Below are positions 46,151 through 56,458 of a DNA stretch of 64,000 nt, one piece after another. Source of the stretch: Vombatus ursinus. Its lineage: Eukaryota; Chordata; Mammalia; Diprotodontia; Vombatidae. A program made the position numbers and the translations under genes. The notes under the pieces are model-generated. The model worked only from the letters and a program-made list of their open reading frames with translations, ran no database searches and had not been told where the DNA came from. The stretch covers positions 3,199,569 to 3,263,568 of the forward strand of contig NW_020954551.1 in assembly GCF_900497805.2 (NCBI RefSeq), written 5' to 3'. How positions within the stretch are numbered: the first letter of the stretch is position 1; each line of letters opens with the position of its first letter.

Positions 46151-46905
46151 ATTGGCTATGGATCATCGATCCAATTTGGTGTTAGTCTGAACTCACTTTT
46201 CACTAGAAGGTCATCCGTTCTTTCTAATGAGTGTCTGGGACATTCTCAGCCAGCCTTCAACATGTGATCTCTTGTTTTGATGTAGCTTGGTGTGCTGGGT
46301 CTGTACTAAGACAGGGATTGGCTCAGTGATTGCAATGGTAGAGGGAATTCCCAGAGGAGGAAACATCCCTCACCAATGCAGGTCTGCACCTCCTCTGAGA
46401 TGTACACCCTAAAAGTGCAAAGAAAAACAATCCTTTGAAGTGACTGTGTGTATTCAAATTCACAGTATTCAAAGTTATGATCTTACAAAATATGGTTACC
46501 TGTTTTAGCTCAATGGAAATATGCAGTCCTCTCACTTCAGAGGATTCATTATTCCCACCAGTCCAGGAGAGTTGCCTAAAAGACTAAAACCTTAACTGAC
46601 TTACTCAGAGTCAAATAGTCAGTATACGTCCAAGGCAGAACTTGGACCTGGGTCTTTAGGGACTTTGAGGCCAGATAGAGAGAGCACTTGGCAAATCTAG
46701 GTGCAGTGCTGTGCGATGACCAATGCTCGCTTCATTGTACCACATTGCCTTGGCACACAGTAGGTGCTTAATAAAGGCTTTGGCTTAAATTTCTACATGT
46801 TAGTCCCAACAAACCTGTGGTGAGTCACCTCTGTTCTGTAGGTCCCTAGGTGCCCCGCCCTCCACCATTGACTCTGCCAAAGTTGAGTTGTAGATATTTA
46901 GTGAT

Positions 46906-46957
46906 AACCTCTCTCTGTGTCTGTCTCTCTCTGTCTCTCTCTCTCTGCGTTCCCTCA
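46906..46957 (+). promoter_or_regulatory. Microsatellite-like polypyrimidine tract of the exon 10 acceptor
   Basis: About 50 bases of CT/TC repeats with a few G (CTCTCTGTGTCTGTCTCTCT and on) end in TCCCTCAG. The simple repeat itself forms the polypyrimidine tract. Confidence 0.8.
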
Positions 46958-46958
46958 G

Positions 46959-47085
46959 AGGGGCTGGAGGAGCTGGTGAAACAAAAGGGCTTCATGAATG
47001 GCATTTATGCTTTTGAGTACTATCCAGGAACTCCTGGGAAATATGTCGTGGTGATCACGTGGGGCGGACACAGCATTCCAAAGAG
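46959..47085 (+). CDS. FLNB: FLNB exon 10: filamin repeat 3, second half
   Basis: The acceptor is TCCCTCAG and the donor GAG|GTGAGT. AG completes Lys495. The 41 codons are GLEELVKQKGFMNGIYAFEY to SIPK (residues 496-536), and AG opens Ser537. YAFEYYPGTPGKY is the filamin Y-x-x-x-Y-x-P strand pair. Human differences as recalled fall at KGFMNGI (KDFLDGV) and KYVVVITWGGHSIP (RYSIAITWGGHHIP), all on loops or exposed strands. The exon ends inside the closing PKSPF motif, which continues in exon 11. Confidence 0.97.
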
Positions 47086-47661
47086 GTGAGTCTAAGCCCA
47101 GGCAGCCCTTCTGCCCGATTTTCTGGCCCTCCCCGTCAAGTCTGGGACCCAGGTCAGAGCCACCAGCTAATCTTTTTCCCGGATTCAAGGAAAGCAAAGA
47201 GCCGCTTTGTTGAAAATCTTTGGAGAGCAGCAGCAGACATTTGGCCTGGAGTCAAACGAAGCAAAAAGCTGCTGGTGGTTTCAATTTCCTGCTTTCAATC
47301 AGTGCGAGCGGCTTTGGGCCTGTGGGAGGGAGAGCAGCCAGAAGGACGGGTACATGTCTACAAGGAGACTTGTTCATTTTTTCATGACTGACGACTCTGT
47401 TCTTGGTAAACCTTAAAGCACCATATAAATGTCAGCTGCTATTATTACGATTTGTTGGAGCAGTTTGGTGGAATTAGTGCTTGGGATTTTTGATATCTCC
47501 TTAGGGACCCAAAGAAACAAAGGAAGCTAGTGTGGGACTGTTTCTTGTGGGGTTTTCCTGGTACCCCTCCATAAAAATTGCATAGTCCCACAGCAGTAAC
47601 AGATCATTTGAGAGGCAAGGCACAGAAGCAGGCTTTGAACCCTGAATCAGAATATAGAGCA

Positions 47662-47880
47662 GGTTACAGTGGATGGCAAGCTGGCCTTGGAATTAGGAAG
47701 ACGCAAAGGCCAGTCTCGTCCCTGATGCTTCCTGGCTCATTGACTGTTGACCAGTCACTCAATCTCTCCATGCTCTAGGCAGCTCCTTAAGACTGGAATG
47801 TTACCTATGAGTTGCTACTCTGTGTTGCTAGAGGGGGTTTCCTTTCCTGGGAATTTCCTATACTGAAATCATGGTGGAAC
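47662..47880 (+). repeat. MIR-like SINE
   Basis: GTGGATGGCAAGCTGGCCTT head, CTGTTGACCAGTCACTCAAT, and an unusual 3' part (GAGTTGCTACTCTGTGTTGC, GGGAATTTCCTATACTGAAA) shared with 12188-12330 and 58255-58480. Confidence 0.65.
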
Positions 47881-47924
47881 TGGGGGTGAGGCAAGGAAAT
47901 AGCTAGGTAATTTATGTTAGCCTT

Positions 47925-49075
47925 ATATAAATCAGTCAATAAACATTGATTTAGTGCCTACAATGTGCTAGGCACTGTGGTAAGTGATAGAGACAAAAGA
48001 CAGGTCCTGCCCTCAAGAGTTTACAATCTAAAGGGAGAGATGGAAAGCAAACAATGATGTTCGTGGAGGAAAATTAGGAAATCGTAAGATAGAGAAGGCA
48101 CTAGGTTGAGGGGGGTTGGGAAAGGCTTCCTGTGGAGTACGGGAGTTAAAGGAAGCCAAGGAAGTCAGTAATCCGAGAGGAGGGGGAGCGTCCCAGGATT
48201 GGGGGGAGGGGCAGCTAGAAAATGCGCAGAGCCAGAAGTGGAGGGGCCTGTTCAAGGAATAGCAAATGGCAAGCAAGCTGGTGTCGCTGGATTGGGGGTG
48301 AGGTGTAGAAAGACTGGAAAGGGACGAGGGAGCAGGTGATGAAGGGCTTCGAATGCCAAACACTGCTTCTTGTATTTGATCCGGGAGGTGATAGGGAGCC
48401 CCTGGAGTTTAGTGAGTAGGGGAATGGCTGCATCAGACCTGGGTGGATTGGGGTGGGGAGAGACTTCAGGTAGGCAGGACTCCTCTCCCCCGCAGCAGCA
48501 AGCTGTTGTAATAGTCCAGGCATAGGGTGATGAGGGCCTGTACTAAAGTGTCAGAGGAGAGAAGGGGGCATCTTAGAGAGACGGTGCAGATAGGCCTTGG
48601 CGCCATATTGGACGGGGTGGGGAGGTGGTTAGAGATAGTGAAGAATCTGGATGACTCCTAGATTTCAAGCCTGAAGGACTGGGAGGAAGGGGTTGCTCTC
48701 TACAGCAGTGTGCATGGTAGGAGAGGGAAGAAAGTTTAGGGGGAAAGATAATGAGTTCTGTTTTGGGTGTGTCGGGCTTAAGATGTCTACTGGACATTCA
48801 GTTCAAGATGTGTGAAAGGTAGTTGGAGATGCTAGATTGGAGGTCAGCAGGGGCAGGATAGAGAGATTTGAGAGTCATTAACATGAAGAGGGTTATTAAA
48901 TTCATGGGAGCTGATGAGATCACCAAGTGAAGAGGGCCCAGGACAGAGCCCTGTGGGATTTCTAAGGTGGTCTGGTGGAGGGTCCAGTGAAGGAGACAGA
49001 GAAGGAACGGACAGAGAGGTGGGGGGGAGAACTGGGAGAGTCCTTCTTGAGGCATATTTGAGCCCTTGCATTTCT
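47925..49075 (-). repeat. L2-type LINE with reverse-transcriptase remnant, minus strand
   Basis: The 3' end of the element lies at the left (AATAAACATTGATTTAGTGC, TGCTAGGCACTGTGGTAAGT). Translating the minus strand shows RT-domain text. IPQGSVLGPL lies at 48959-48930, a GDLISSHEFNNPLHVNDSQI segment at about 48922-48862, and RHLKPDTPKTELIIFPPK near 48790-48735. These pieces fall in different frames, so the copy is dead. Where L2-clade RTs have [FY]ADD, this copy has HVND. Confidence 0.8.
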
Positions 49076-49353
49076 TCCAGATTTTAGGCAAGTCCTGTTG
49101 CCTGGATTTTCCTGGAAGTGTCATCACATAGTTGGCAGAAGCTTAGTAATTAGTGCTGGCTTACATTTGTATGATGCTTTATAGCTTAGACTGCATGTTC
49201 ATTGTGCTGTCCTATTTGTCTCGTTGGGTGTTGACGAGCTGGATTTTTCCAGGTTTTGCCACCACCCTTGGGAAACCCCAGCTAGTTCTTATCCCCCATC
49301 TTCCTGTTGGTTGGTGTGCCAACAAGTTAGCTCTTGATCTTCCACCACCATAG

Positions 49354-49550
49354 ATCTTAGCGCTTTTTGGTTGTCATGGACCCCCCCACACACACACAAC
49401 TTTGGCAGTATAGCAAAAGACTATGGAACCCTTCTTAGACCAATATTTTTAAATGCATAAAATAAAATACATAGGATTATCGAGGAAACCAGTTAGATTG
49501 AAATACACTTACCAAAATACTTTTTTAAAACAAGGTTGCGGACTCCAGAT
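49354..49550 (+). mobile_element. Non-autonomous hAT-like DNA transposon, truncated
   Basis: CTTAGCGCTTTTTGGTTGTC, ATGCATAAAATAAAATACAT and GGATTATCGAGGAAACCAGT match the 28224 and 61461 copies. A (CA)n expansion sits at 49387-49399. The right terminal repeat is missing. Confidence 0.65.
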
Positions 49551-51612
49551 CTTTTGTACAATATGCACAACAGTGTAGAGGATGCTGAGGGGACAAAGCT
49601 CCTCCCTTCAGCTGGTCCAGTGTTAAATAAACAGGAGGTGAGCCGGAGGACCTGAGCAAGTAGCGGCTGAAGCTCTCAAGTTTGTGGGAGGGAGAACTTA
49701 AGGAGAAAGTGTCTTCAAGATTGCTGCCATCCCTATGCACTGGTGGGAGGGCTTCGTTTGTAGAAGGCATCGGGGCAACCCAGCTAAACTCTCTCAACAT
49801 TCCCCTCTGAACAACTTTAAAATAATGCCTCCAATCACATTTTGGAGCAGCAGAGCCAGCAAGAGGTCAGGGGGAGTCATTTTCCTGGCCTAAGAAAGCT
49901 TAGAAGGTCAGTGGGGGAGAGTCTGTGACACTGGTAGAGGCCTCTCTGGGTCCCACACACACATGGCGGCAGCAACTTCAGGAGCTCTCAGTCCAGCGAT
50001 GATGAGGGTGGGTCAGACAACTGGTCAGAAAGGTTACAGGGGATGCTTTGCTGGAACCTGGTGCAGCTGGCACAACTTGGCAGCTCAGTGGTTCTGGGTC
50101 ACAGTTCCAGGGTGGTGAGGAGTGCTGGGGGTCAGTCACAAGGAAGCAGGGTGAAGACCAGAGTGTAGACCAGGAGAGCAGTGACCACACCTCTGCCAGG
50201 ATTGCACCACCTTGGAAGCACTGAAAACTTGGAGACCCCCTCCTCACTCCCACCCCCAGAACTAGCTCAGAAAACAGCAACATGAAAAAAGCCTAATGTT
50301 TGGGACGGTGTCTCCCTACCCCTAGGTGAGCAGAGTCTAACTTTAACATAAAGTTCAAAGTCAATAAATAGTCTGGAAAATTACCAAAAAACAAAGAAAG
50401 GATTTGACTATAAAAAGCTAACATGGTGGCAGGAAAGACCAAGACACAAACTCAGAAGACAACGGTGCGAAAATAGCTATAAGCAAAGCTTCAAAGGAAA
50501 ATGCTAATTGGGCCCAAACTCTACAAGAATTACTGGAAGAGTTTAACAGATAAGAGTGGCAGAAGAAAAATTGGAAAAAGAAATGAGAGTGATACAAGAG
50601 AATTATGAAAGGAGAATTCACAATTTGGTAAAAAGAGGCAACAAAAATACTGAAGAAAATAATACCTTAAAAAACCATAATTGGCCTAATGGTAAATGGG
50701 ACACAAAAATTCGCTGAAGAGAACTCCCTAAAAAGCAGAAGTGACCAAATGGAAGAGGAGGTACAAAAGCTCACTGAAGAAAATAATTCCCTGAAAACTA
50801 GAATTGGGCAAGTAGAAGCTAATGACTTCATGAAACTTGAAGAAACAATAAAACAAAGTTAAAAGAATGAAAAAAAAATAGAAGAAAATGTGAAATATTT
50901 CATTGAAAAAATAACTAAATTGGAAAATAGATTGAGAAGAGATCATTTAAGAATTATTGGAATGCCTGAGAGCCATGATCAAAGAAGAAGCCTAGATATC
51001 ATATTTAAGAAATTTTTGAAGTAAAATTGCCTTGATATCTTAGATCCAGAAAATAAAATGGAAAGAATCCACCAATCAGTCACCTCCTGAAAGAGATCCC
51101 AAAGTGAAAACTCCCAAGAATATTATAGCCAAATTCCAGAACTTCCACGTCAAAGAGAAAAATACTTCAAGCAGCCAGATAGAAACAATTCAGATATCAT
51201 GGAACCAAAGTCAGAATCACACCAGCTTTAGTGGCTTCCATGTTAAAGGAGTGGAGGGCCTGAAATATGGCATTTTGGAAGGCAAAGGAGCTAGGAGTAT
51301 AACCAAGAATGGTGATCCACTGGGAAAGACTTGGCTTCTCTGATCAATACAATGATCTAAAACAATTCCGAACAATTCACGATGGAAAAATGCTATCCAC
51401 TTTCAGAGAGAGAACAGATGAACTCTGGGTGGAATTTGAAATATACTCTTCTCACTTTATTTTTCTTGAATGTTTTGCATGATTTCACATGTATAATTAA
51501 TATTGTGTTGATTGCCTTCTTGGTGGGTGAGGAAGGGAGTGGGAAGGAGTTTGAGAATTTAGAACTCAAAATTTAAAAAGAATGCCAAAAATGAATAATA
51601 AATTTTAAGAAG
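49551..51612 (+). repeat. L1-related ORF1-only element (HAL1-like candidate)
   Basis: A 5' UTR-like leader (GGACGGTGTCTCCCTACCCC near 50304-50323) is followed by a degraded ORF1 (about 50424-51330). ORF1 shows a Lys/Glu-rich coiled coil with repeated TEENNSLK-like units. The conserved NRLRRDHLRIIGMPE segment lies at about 50926-50970, then ERDPKVKTPKNIIAKFQNFH near 51087-51149. Several stops and frameshifts interrupt it. A 3' UTR (from about 51310, ending AATTTAGAACTCAAAATTTA) then follows with no ORF2 between. The 5' boundary is uncertain; 49551 is where the preceding transposon text ends. It could instead be an internally deleted L1. Confidence 0.65.
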
Positions 51613-51677
51613 TTAATTTGCAATTATTAGGATGTCTCCTTCTTTCCTAATGCAAGCAAATCTGTATTTCCTTCTAG

Positions 51678-51814
51678 TCCCTTTGAAGTCCAAGTGGGCC
51701 CCGAGGCGGGTGTCCAGAAAGTCAGAGCATGGGGGCCTGGTCTCCATGGAGGCATCGCTGGGAGGTCAGCAGACTTTGTGGTGGAGTCCATTGGCTCTGA
51801 AGTGGGATCGTTGG
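51678..51814 (+). CDS. FLNB: FLNB exon 11: end of repeat 3 and start of repeat 4
   Basis: The acceptor is TCTGTATTTCCTTCTAG and the donor TGG|GTAAGC. The first base completes Ser537 (AG|T). The 45 codons are [20 protein letters not shown] to GSEVGSL (residues 538-582), and the last base opens Gly583. [11 protein letters not shown] closes repeat 3, and [20 protein letters not shown] opens repeat 4. A branch-point-like TTCCTAATG sits about 30 bases upstream. The LINE insertion ends only about 65 bp before the exon. Confidence 0.97.
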
Positions 51815-52529
51815 GTAAGCTTGTAATTAAATGGTCTATCCTGTGAATACTATAGATAACTCCAAGGATGGTTCTTGTCCTGATTCTATGTCTCTTCCTT
51901 CTTTAAGTAGAACCTTCTGGTAGTGTTGTAGAGGGGGAAGATAGGCTCTTGATTCAGAGGATCTGAAACCTACCATTGGTACTTCTTAACTGTACGAGTT
52001 TGATCACGTCGCTTCAAATCTTCCAGGCCTCTGTTTGCTCATATGTAAAATGGGTTTATTAAATGATCTCGGAGATCCCTTCCAGCTCTGGATCTGTGAT
52101 CTCAGAAGTTATTTAGCCTCCTGGAGCCTCAGTTTCCCCATCTGTAAAGTGGCCTTGACTGAGGCTCCCTGCAGTTGTAAATGTGTGAATGGAGACTGTG
52201 TTGACTTTTCTATGATTAACACATAAATGGGGCTTTAAATTTCTTATGACCCTCCCCCTCACTCTCCAAGCTGTTTGCTTCATCCCTCTTGTGACCATCC
52301 AATGTAAAGAACTCATGTCCTTGAAATGGGAATCTCTGTGGTCCCACTGGTAACTGTATTGAATGAGATTATGTGTATGACTTTTAAAAACCTGTGATGG
52401 ACCCCAGTTTCTGGGAGAAGTCACCAGGCTTGGTGCCAGCGATAGAGGCCGTGTAACTATTGGCTGTGATCCCCTGCTTATTTTTCCCCACGTTGCCTCA
52501 AATCCAATGTGCCTTTTGCCATCTCTTAG
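51815..52529 (+). other. FLNB: FLNB intron 11
   Basis: 715 bp. Two plus-strand MIR-like pieces (51930-52105 and 52108-52190) with tails of the type GATCCCTTCCAGCTCTGGAT; the rest is unrecognised. Confidence 0.9.
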
Positions 52530-52723
52530 GATTCGCCATTGAAGGCCCATCCCAGGCAAAGATCGAATATGATGACCAGAACGACGGGTCCTGCGATGTG
52601 AAATATTGGCCCAAGGAGCCTGGGGAGTACGCCGTCCACATTATGTGTGATGATGAGGACGTCAAAGACAGTCCTTACATGGCCTACATACAGCCAGCCT
52701 CTGGAGACTTCAACCCAGACTTG
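52530..52723 (+). CDS. FLNB: FLNB exon 12: filamin repeat 4 into repeat 5
   Basis: The acceptor is TTTTGCCATCTCTTAG and the donor TTG|GTGAGA. GA completes Gly583. The 64 codons are [20 protein letters not shown] to FNPDL (residues 584-647), ending in phase 0. [12 protein letters not shown] and [20 protein letters not shown] are hallmark filamin strands, and KDSPYMAYI is the closing motif of repeat 4. Human differences as recalled are few: N to D in EYDDQ, I to V in EDVKDS, and FIHPATGGY to YIQPASGDF. Confidence 0.98.
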
Positions 52724-52869
52724 GTGAGAAAATGCCTGGTTCCTTAGAGCCTCCTCCTTCTTTCCCAACTTATTTATCAATGAGTGTAAATAAGATTGCA
52801 CAGAATATTGAAGGAAGTCTCATTATGGTCTTCTCAGCTGCTAAGTGTGCCCTCTGGTCTCCCAAAAGA

Positions 52870-53008
52870 TAGCTAGTATTTGTCTGTGTGTTTCGTGACT
52901 TTGTATTGTATACGTGGATGTTGTCTCCCTTGAGAGAGTAGAAACTTCTGAGAGTGGGGTCCGTGGCATGCAGTAGGTGCTTAATGAATGCCTGTTGATT
53001 GATGGACT
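52870..53008 (+). repeat. L2-type LINE 3' end
   Basis: GCATGCAGTAGGTGCTTAAT and GAATGCCTGTTGATTGATGG at the end. Confidence 0.65.
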
Positions 53009-53739
53009 CCTGGAGGCAAATAGTACTCTGGAGTCAGAGGTCCTGATTTCCCATCTTGCCTCTGATGCTTACTACTCGTGTATTCGTTGACAAATCTCCT
53101 TGAGCCTCACTTTCCTCATCTGTAAAGTGATAGGGTGTAGAGGGATGCTCGATAGCTTCTGAAGTCCTTTCCAGCTCAAAATTTCTGCTCCGTTTTAGGT
53201 GCTTAGCAGATGCTGGCTGAGTGATTAAGGCAGCATAGTATAGGGGAATGAGATTTGTCCCTGGAGTTAAAATCTTGCTGCTAATGCTAACTCAGATTTT
53301 ACTCATTTGTGAAATGAAGTGGGGTTGGACTTCATGACTTCTGAGGTCCTTTCCAGCTCTCCATCTTTCATCTATCATGCATCCATTGGATAATTTGTTT
53401 AAGCAGCATTTAGTCTTTCAGCTGGGATCCAACGTATTTTCCAGCCTGAGACCGTGGCCAATTCCTTTGGCTTTAGGAGACCTATAACATTTATGTATAT
53501 GTGAGAGGTGGTGTTCATAATGATGAGAAGGCTGGCTTTGAGCCTTGCCTCTGAAGTATACTAGCTTTGTGACCCCAGGCAAGTCACTGTAATCTTTCCC
53601 TGTCCCCAGGCAACTGTCTACAAAAGAGTGGCCCATCCGCATTTGTGGAGGGAGTTTCCACACTAGGAATTATCTCTATGGATGAAACCACTTGTATGGA
53701 CCAAAAAGCAGAAATAGAAAGTTTTCATCCTCTGTTCCT

Positions 53740-54003
53740 ACTACTGACCTCCCAGCTTCAAGTCCCAACTAAAATCCCGTCTTTTACAGGAAGCCTGCGC
53801 CATTCCTTCTTAATTCTAGCACTTTCCCTCTGTTAATTATTTACTATTTATCCTGTATATACCTTGCTTCCTATCTACCTGTTTGCAGGTTGTCTATTCC
53901 ATTAGGTTGTAAGCTCCTTGAGGGCAGGGACTGTCTTTTGCCCCTTTTTAAATCCCCGTTGCCTGGCACAAAGTAGGCACTTAATAAATGTTTGTTGATT
54001 ATC
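53740..54003 (+). repeat. L2-type LINE 3' end, well preserved
   Basis: CTTCAAGTCCCAACTAAAAT, TTTACAGGAAGCCTGCGCCA, GTAAGCTCCTTGAGGGCAGG and GGCACTTAATAAATGTTTGT in L2 order, closely parallel to the copy at 8735-9012. Confidence 0.82.
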
Positions 54004-54049
54004 TTCCTAACTCCCATTCTCTTTTCTACTAATCAGTCAACCAGCATTT

Positions 54050-54345
54050 TTTGCTTTTATTTTAATCCTATTTTTTTCAATGAACAAAAAACTGTTTTCT
54101 ACCCTTACTACCTCCCCCCACTGGACAAGGGAGTGGGGTCAGAATAAGTAAAACAAAAGCCTTGAAACAAATATGTAGAATCAAGCAAAGCCAATACCTG
54201 CATTGGCCATGTCCCAAAATATATCTCATTCCATACCTCATTCCATCGCCTTTCTGGCAGAAGGTGGGCACCATGTTTCATCATGGGTACTCTTGAGTCA
54301 TGGGGTCAGTTGTTGCTTTGGTCAGGTTTCTTAAATCTTACTAGG
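54050..54345 (-). repeat. LINE (L1-like) 3' fragment, minus strand
   Basis: AAACAAATATGTAGAATCAA, ACCTGCATTGGCCATGTCCC, GGCAGAAGGTGGGCACCATG and GGTCAGTTGTTGCTTTGGTC match the 14815 and 29840 copies. Confidence 0.55.
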
Positions 54346-54524
54346 TTAACAGGCATTTATAAAGTGCCTACTATGTGTCAGGCACTAGGCTAGGCATTGG
54401 GGATATGAAGACTGTTAATTCTCCCAGAAAGCTTAAAATATAACTGGGGGGAGATAGGTATAAGTGTACACCCACACACCCACACATATATTCATGTGTT
54501 CACGAAATAGGTTCCAAGTCATTT

Positions 54525-54547
54525 GGTGGTGGTGGTGGTGGTGGTGG
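54525..54547. repeat. (GGT)n microsatellite
   Basis: About seven GGT units within a minus-strand L2-like segment. Confidence 0.95.
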
Positions 54548-55372
54548 GGCCCTAGTAGTAGCTGGGGAAGCCTGGGAAGGTTAATATATAGAAGGGGGAA
54601 TTGTAGATGGAAAACACATGTAGCTTGACTACCATGTGGTCCACTGCTTCTTAAAACTAAGAAGCACTGAAAGGATTGCTAGTGGAAAAAATTTTAAGAT
54701 GTCCTGAGTGGTCTATGGAACAGGTTGGCGAGACTGTGAGAGAGGAAGGCTAGCAGGAAATGAGCCACCTTCCTGGATAGACTGGACTCAAGCCAGGCTT
54801 GTGCCTACCATCTCAGCCAAGCAACTGGTGGCTTCATTTTCTCTCCTCCCTCCTTGATCCCTTTCCCCTTAGACTTTCCATCCCCCACTCCCCCCAACTG
54901 CCAACCTTGTAGAATGTTCTCTGAGCTTTGGGTTCTGACTCTTAAAGCAGTAATGGTGACGCTGAGATGGAAGGTCACTCTTGTTCCAATTTCCCATGAC
55001 CAGCAGCACCCTTTGTCACTTTTGATTAGGATTCAGGCTATGGGTTGGTTTTCTACCCATTTTAGGTAGAGAGGTGTCTTTATCTCCCCAGTGAAGTCCA
55101 ATTGCCTTCCCTTCATTTAACAGGTACACTGGTACAGGGGAAAGCTCCAGTGTTAGAATCTCATCCTCAGAATCAGTTCACCAACAAGCATTTATTAAGC
55201 ACCTCTTGTGTGCCAGGCACTGGTGCTGGGAACATCATGTTTCTTTTCAATGGTGGACTATTTTTTCTTTTTTCTTAAGAGCAGCTTCCTGTCTTCTATT
55301 TGGATTTAACTTGACTTGTCTCTTTTTCCTGGATGTCACAGGAGGATAATCATCATCTCCTCTTCCTCCCAG

Positions 55373-55486
55373 GTTCAAGCCTATGGTCCAGGATTAGAGA
55401 AGACTGGTTGTATTGTCAACCACTTGGCAGAATTTACTGTTGATCCTAGGGATGCTGGGAAGGCACCCTTGAAGATCTATGCTCAG
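55373..55486 (+). CDS. FLNB: FLNB exon 13: filamin repeat 5, first half
   Basis: The acceptor is CATCTCCTCTTCCTCCCAG (strong) and the donor CAG|GTAAGT. It is symmetric, phase 0-0, with 38 codons [20 protein letters not shown] to KIYAQ (residues 648-685). [10 protein letters not shown] is the repeat-opening motif; [20 protein letters not shown] completes strands A to C. Human has [12 protein letters not shown] as I recall, so this chain has Gln at the second residue. Confidence 0.97.
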
Positions 55487-56077
55487 GTAAGTTCATGTAG
55501 GTCCAGTAGCTGGGTGTCTTTGCTGTCTGGGGACAGGAGACACTTCATAAAAGCCAGTTGACCAAATAAAGGTACTTTGGGTCTGATGACACTAGGCAGC
55601 TTTTTTTCTGAACCACAGCACTAACATGGCTGGAGGTGAACAGTAGTAATGCCTTCTCCCAGCTGGCCCCCTCTCGTCAGGGACTGTATCTCATAGCTGA
55701 CATGTACCAAATAGGTCTCTTTACTTCTTCAAGACTGGCTCGTCCCATGGATTCCCAGGAGTTTTCTAGCAAAACAAATTAGGTTTGGGGAGGAAGGAAG
55801 ATAGTGGAAAGTGGGAGAGAAAATTGGAACCAAATAGTTGTAACTTGAGGAAACAGAAGAAGCTGTCAACCTTCTACCCTCTTGTAATGACCCCAAGACG
55901 TAAGAGCAGGAACTGGGGACAGGAGTCGGTGAGTAGTGTTATCTTTCCATTTGGCTTTTAAAAAATGTTGAAGCAATTTCATGAATCACCTCTTTTAAAA
56001 GTAATCCATTTACTCGCTTTTTCTTAATAAGAGGGTGACTTGTACTTCCTTGCTAAGGTCTTGATAATTGTTTTCAG
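55487..56077 (+). other. FLNB: FLNB intron 13
   Basis: 591 bp. I see no recognisable repeat or second exon. Confidence 0.85.
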
Positions 56078-56221
56078 GATGGAGAAGGCAACCCCATTGA
56101 GATTCAGATGAAGAGCAAGATGGATGGGACCTATGCCTGTTGCTACACACCAGTGAAGCCAATAAAACATACGATTTCCGTCGTGTGGGGAGGAGTGAAC
56201 GTCCCCAAAAGCCCGTATAGG
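56078..56221 (+). CDS. FLNB: FLNB exon 14: filamin repeat 5, second half
   Basis: The acceptor is TTGATAATTGTTTTCAG and the donor AGG|GTGGGT. It is symmetric, phase 0-0, with 48 codons [20 protein letters not shown] to VPKSPYR (residues 686-733). [20 protein letters not shown] is the filamin D-G-T-Y strand with its following turn, and [11 protein letters not shown] the closing motif. Differences from human as recalled (QRID to NPIE, NRMD to SKMD, ACSY to ACCY, PH to PK in the closing motif) are tolerated loop changes. With exon 13 it forms a frame-neutral pair. Confidence 0.97.
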
Positions 56222-56458
56222 GTGGGTAGTTGAACACAGCCTTCAGGACTGGGCAAGTTGTGGTCTGGGACAGATTTGCATGGGTCACAGAGGAGATGAT
56301 TAAGCAGATACCCACCAGTAGAGACCCTTGGTTATGACGTGACTTAATAATGAACTCCAGTGTGTTGCAGTAGGTTTTGAGGGACAAGGAAGACCTGCAC
56401 TGTTGGTTTCAATGGTCTCCTGGTTTCTGAATAAAGACAATTTGAACTTTGTCTCTAG

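Larger units (their letters stand above)
41663..46958 (+). other. FLNB: FLNB intron 9
   Basis: 5.3 kb, the longest complete intron here. It has minus-strand L2 ends (41690-41830, 42800-42930), LINE fragments, short MIR pieces (42085-42175 plus, 44190-44280 minus, 46555-46680 minus, 46325-46420 minus), a MIR with a DNA transposon in it, an L2 tail near 46745-46785, and the TC tract at its 3' end. 42945-43680 shows no recognised repeat apart from an (ATT)n run at 43157-43190. Confidence 0.9.
47086..51677 (+). other. FLNB: FLNB intron 10
   Basis: 4.6 kb, mostly LINE-derived: a SINE, a 1.15-kb minus-strand L2-type LINE with RT remnants, a DNA transposon piece, and a roughly 2-kb plus-strand L1-like element without ORF2. 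47086-47390 and 49080-49350 show no recognised repeat; a short MIR tail lies at 47400-47450. Confidence 0.9.
52724..55372 (+). other. FLNB: FLNB intron 12
   Basis: 2.6 kb. L2 ends on both strands, MIR-like pieces at 53010-53185, 53235-53370 and 53515-53620 (plus), a minus-strand LINE fragment and a (GGT)n run. Minus L2 tails lie at 54345-54460 and 55170-55250. 54600-55165 has no recognised repeat. Confidence 0.9.
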
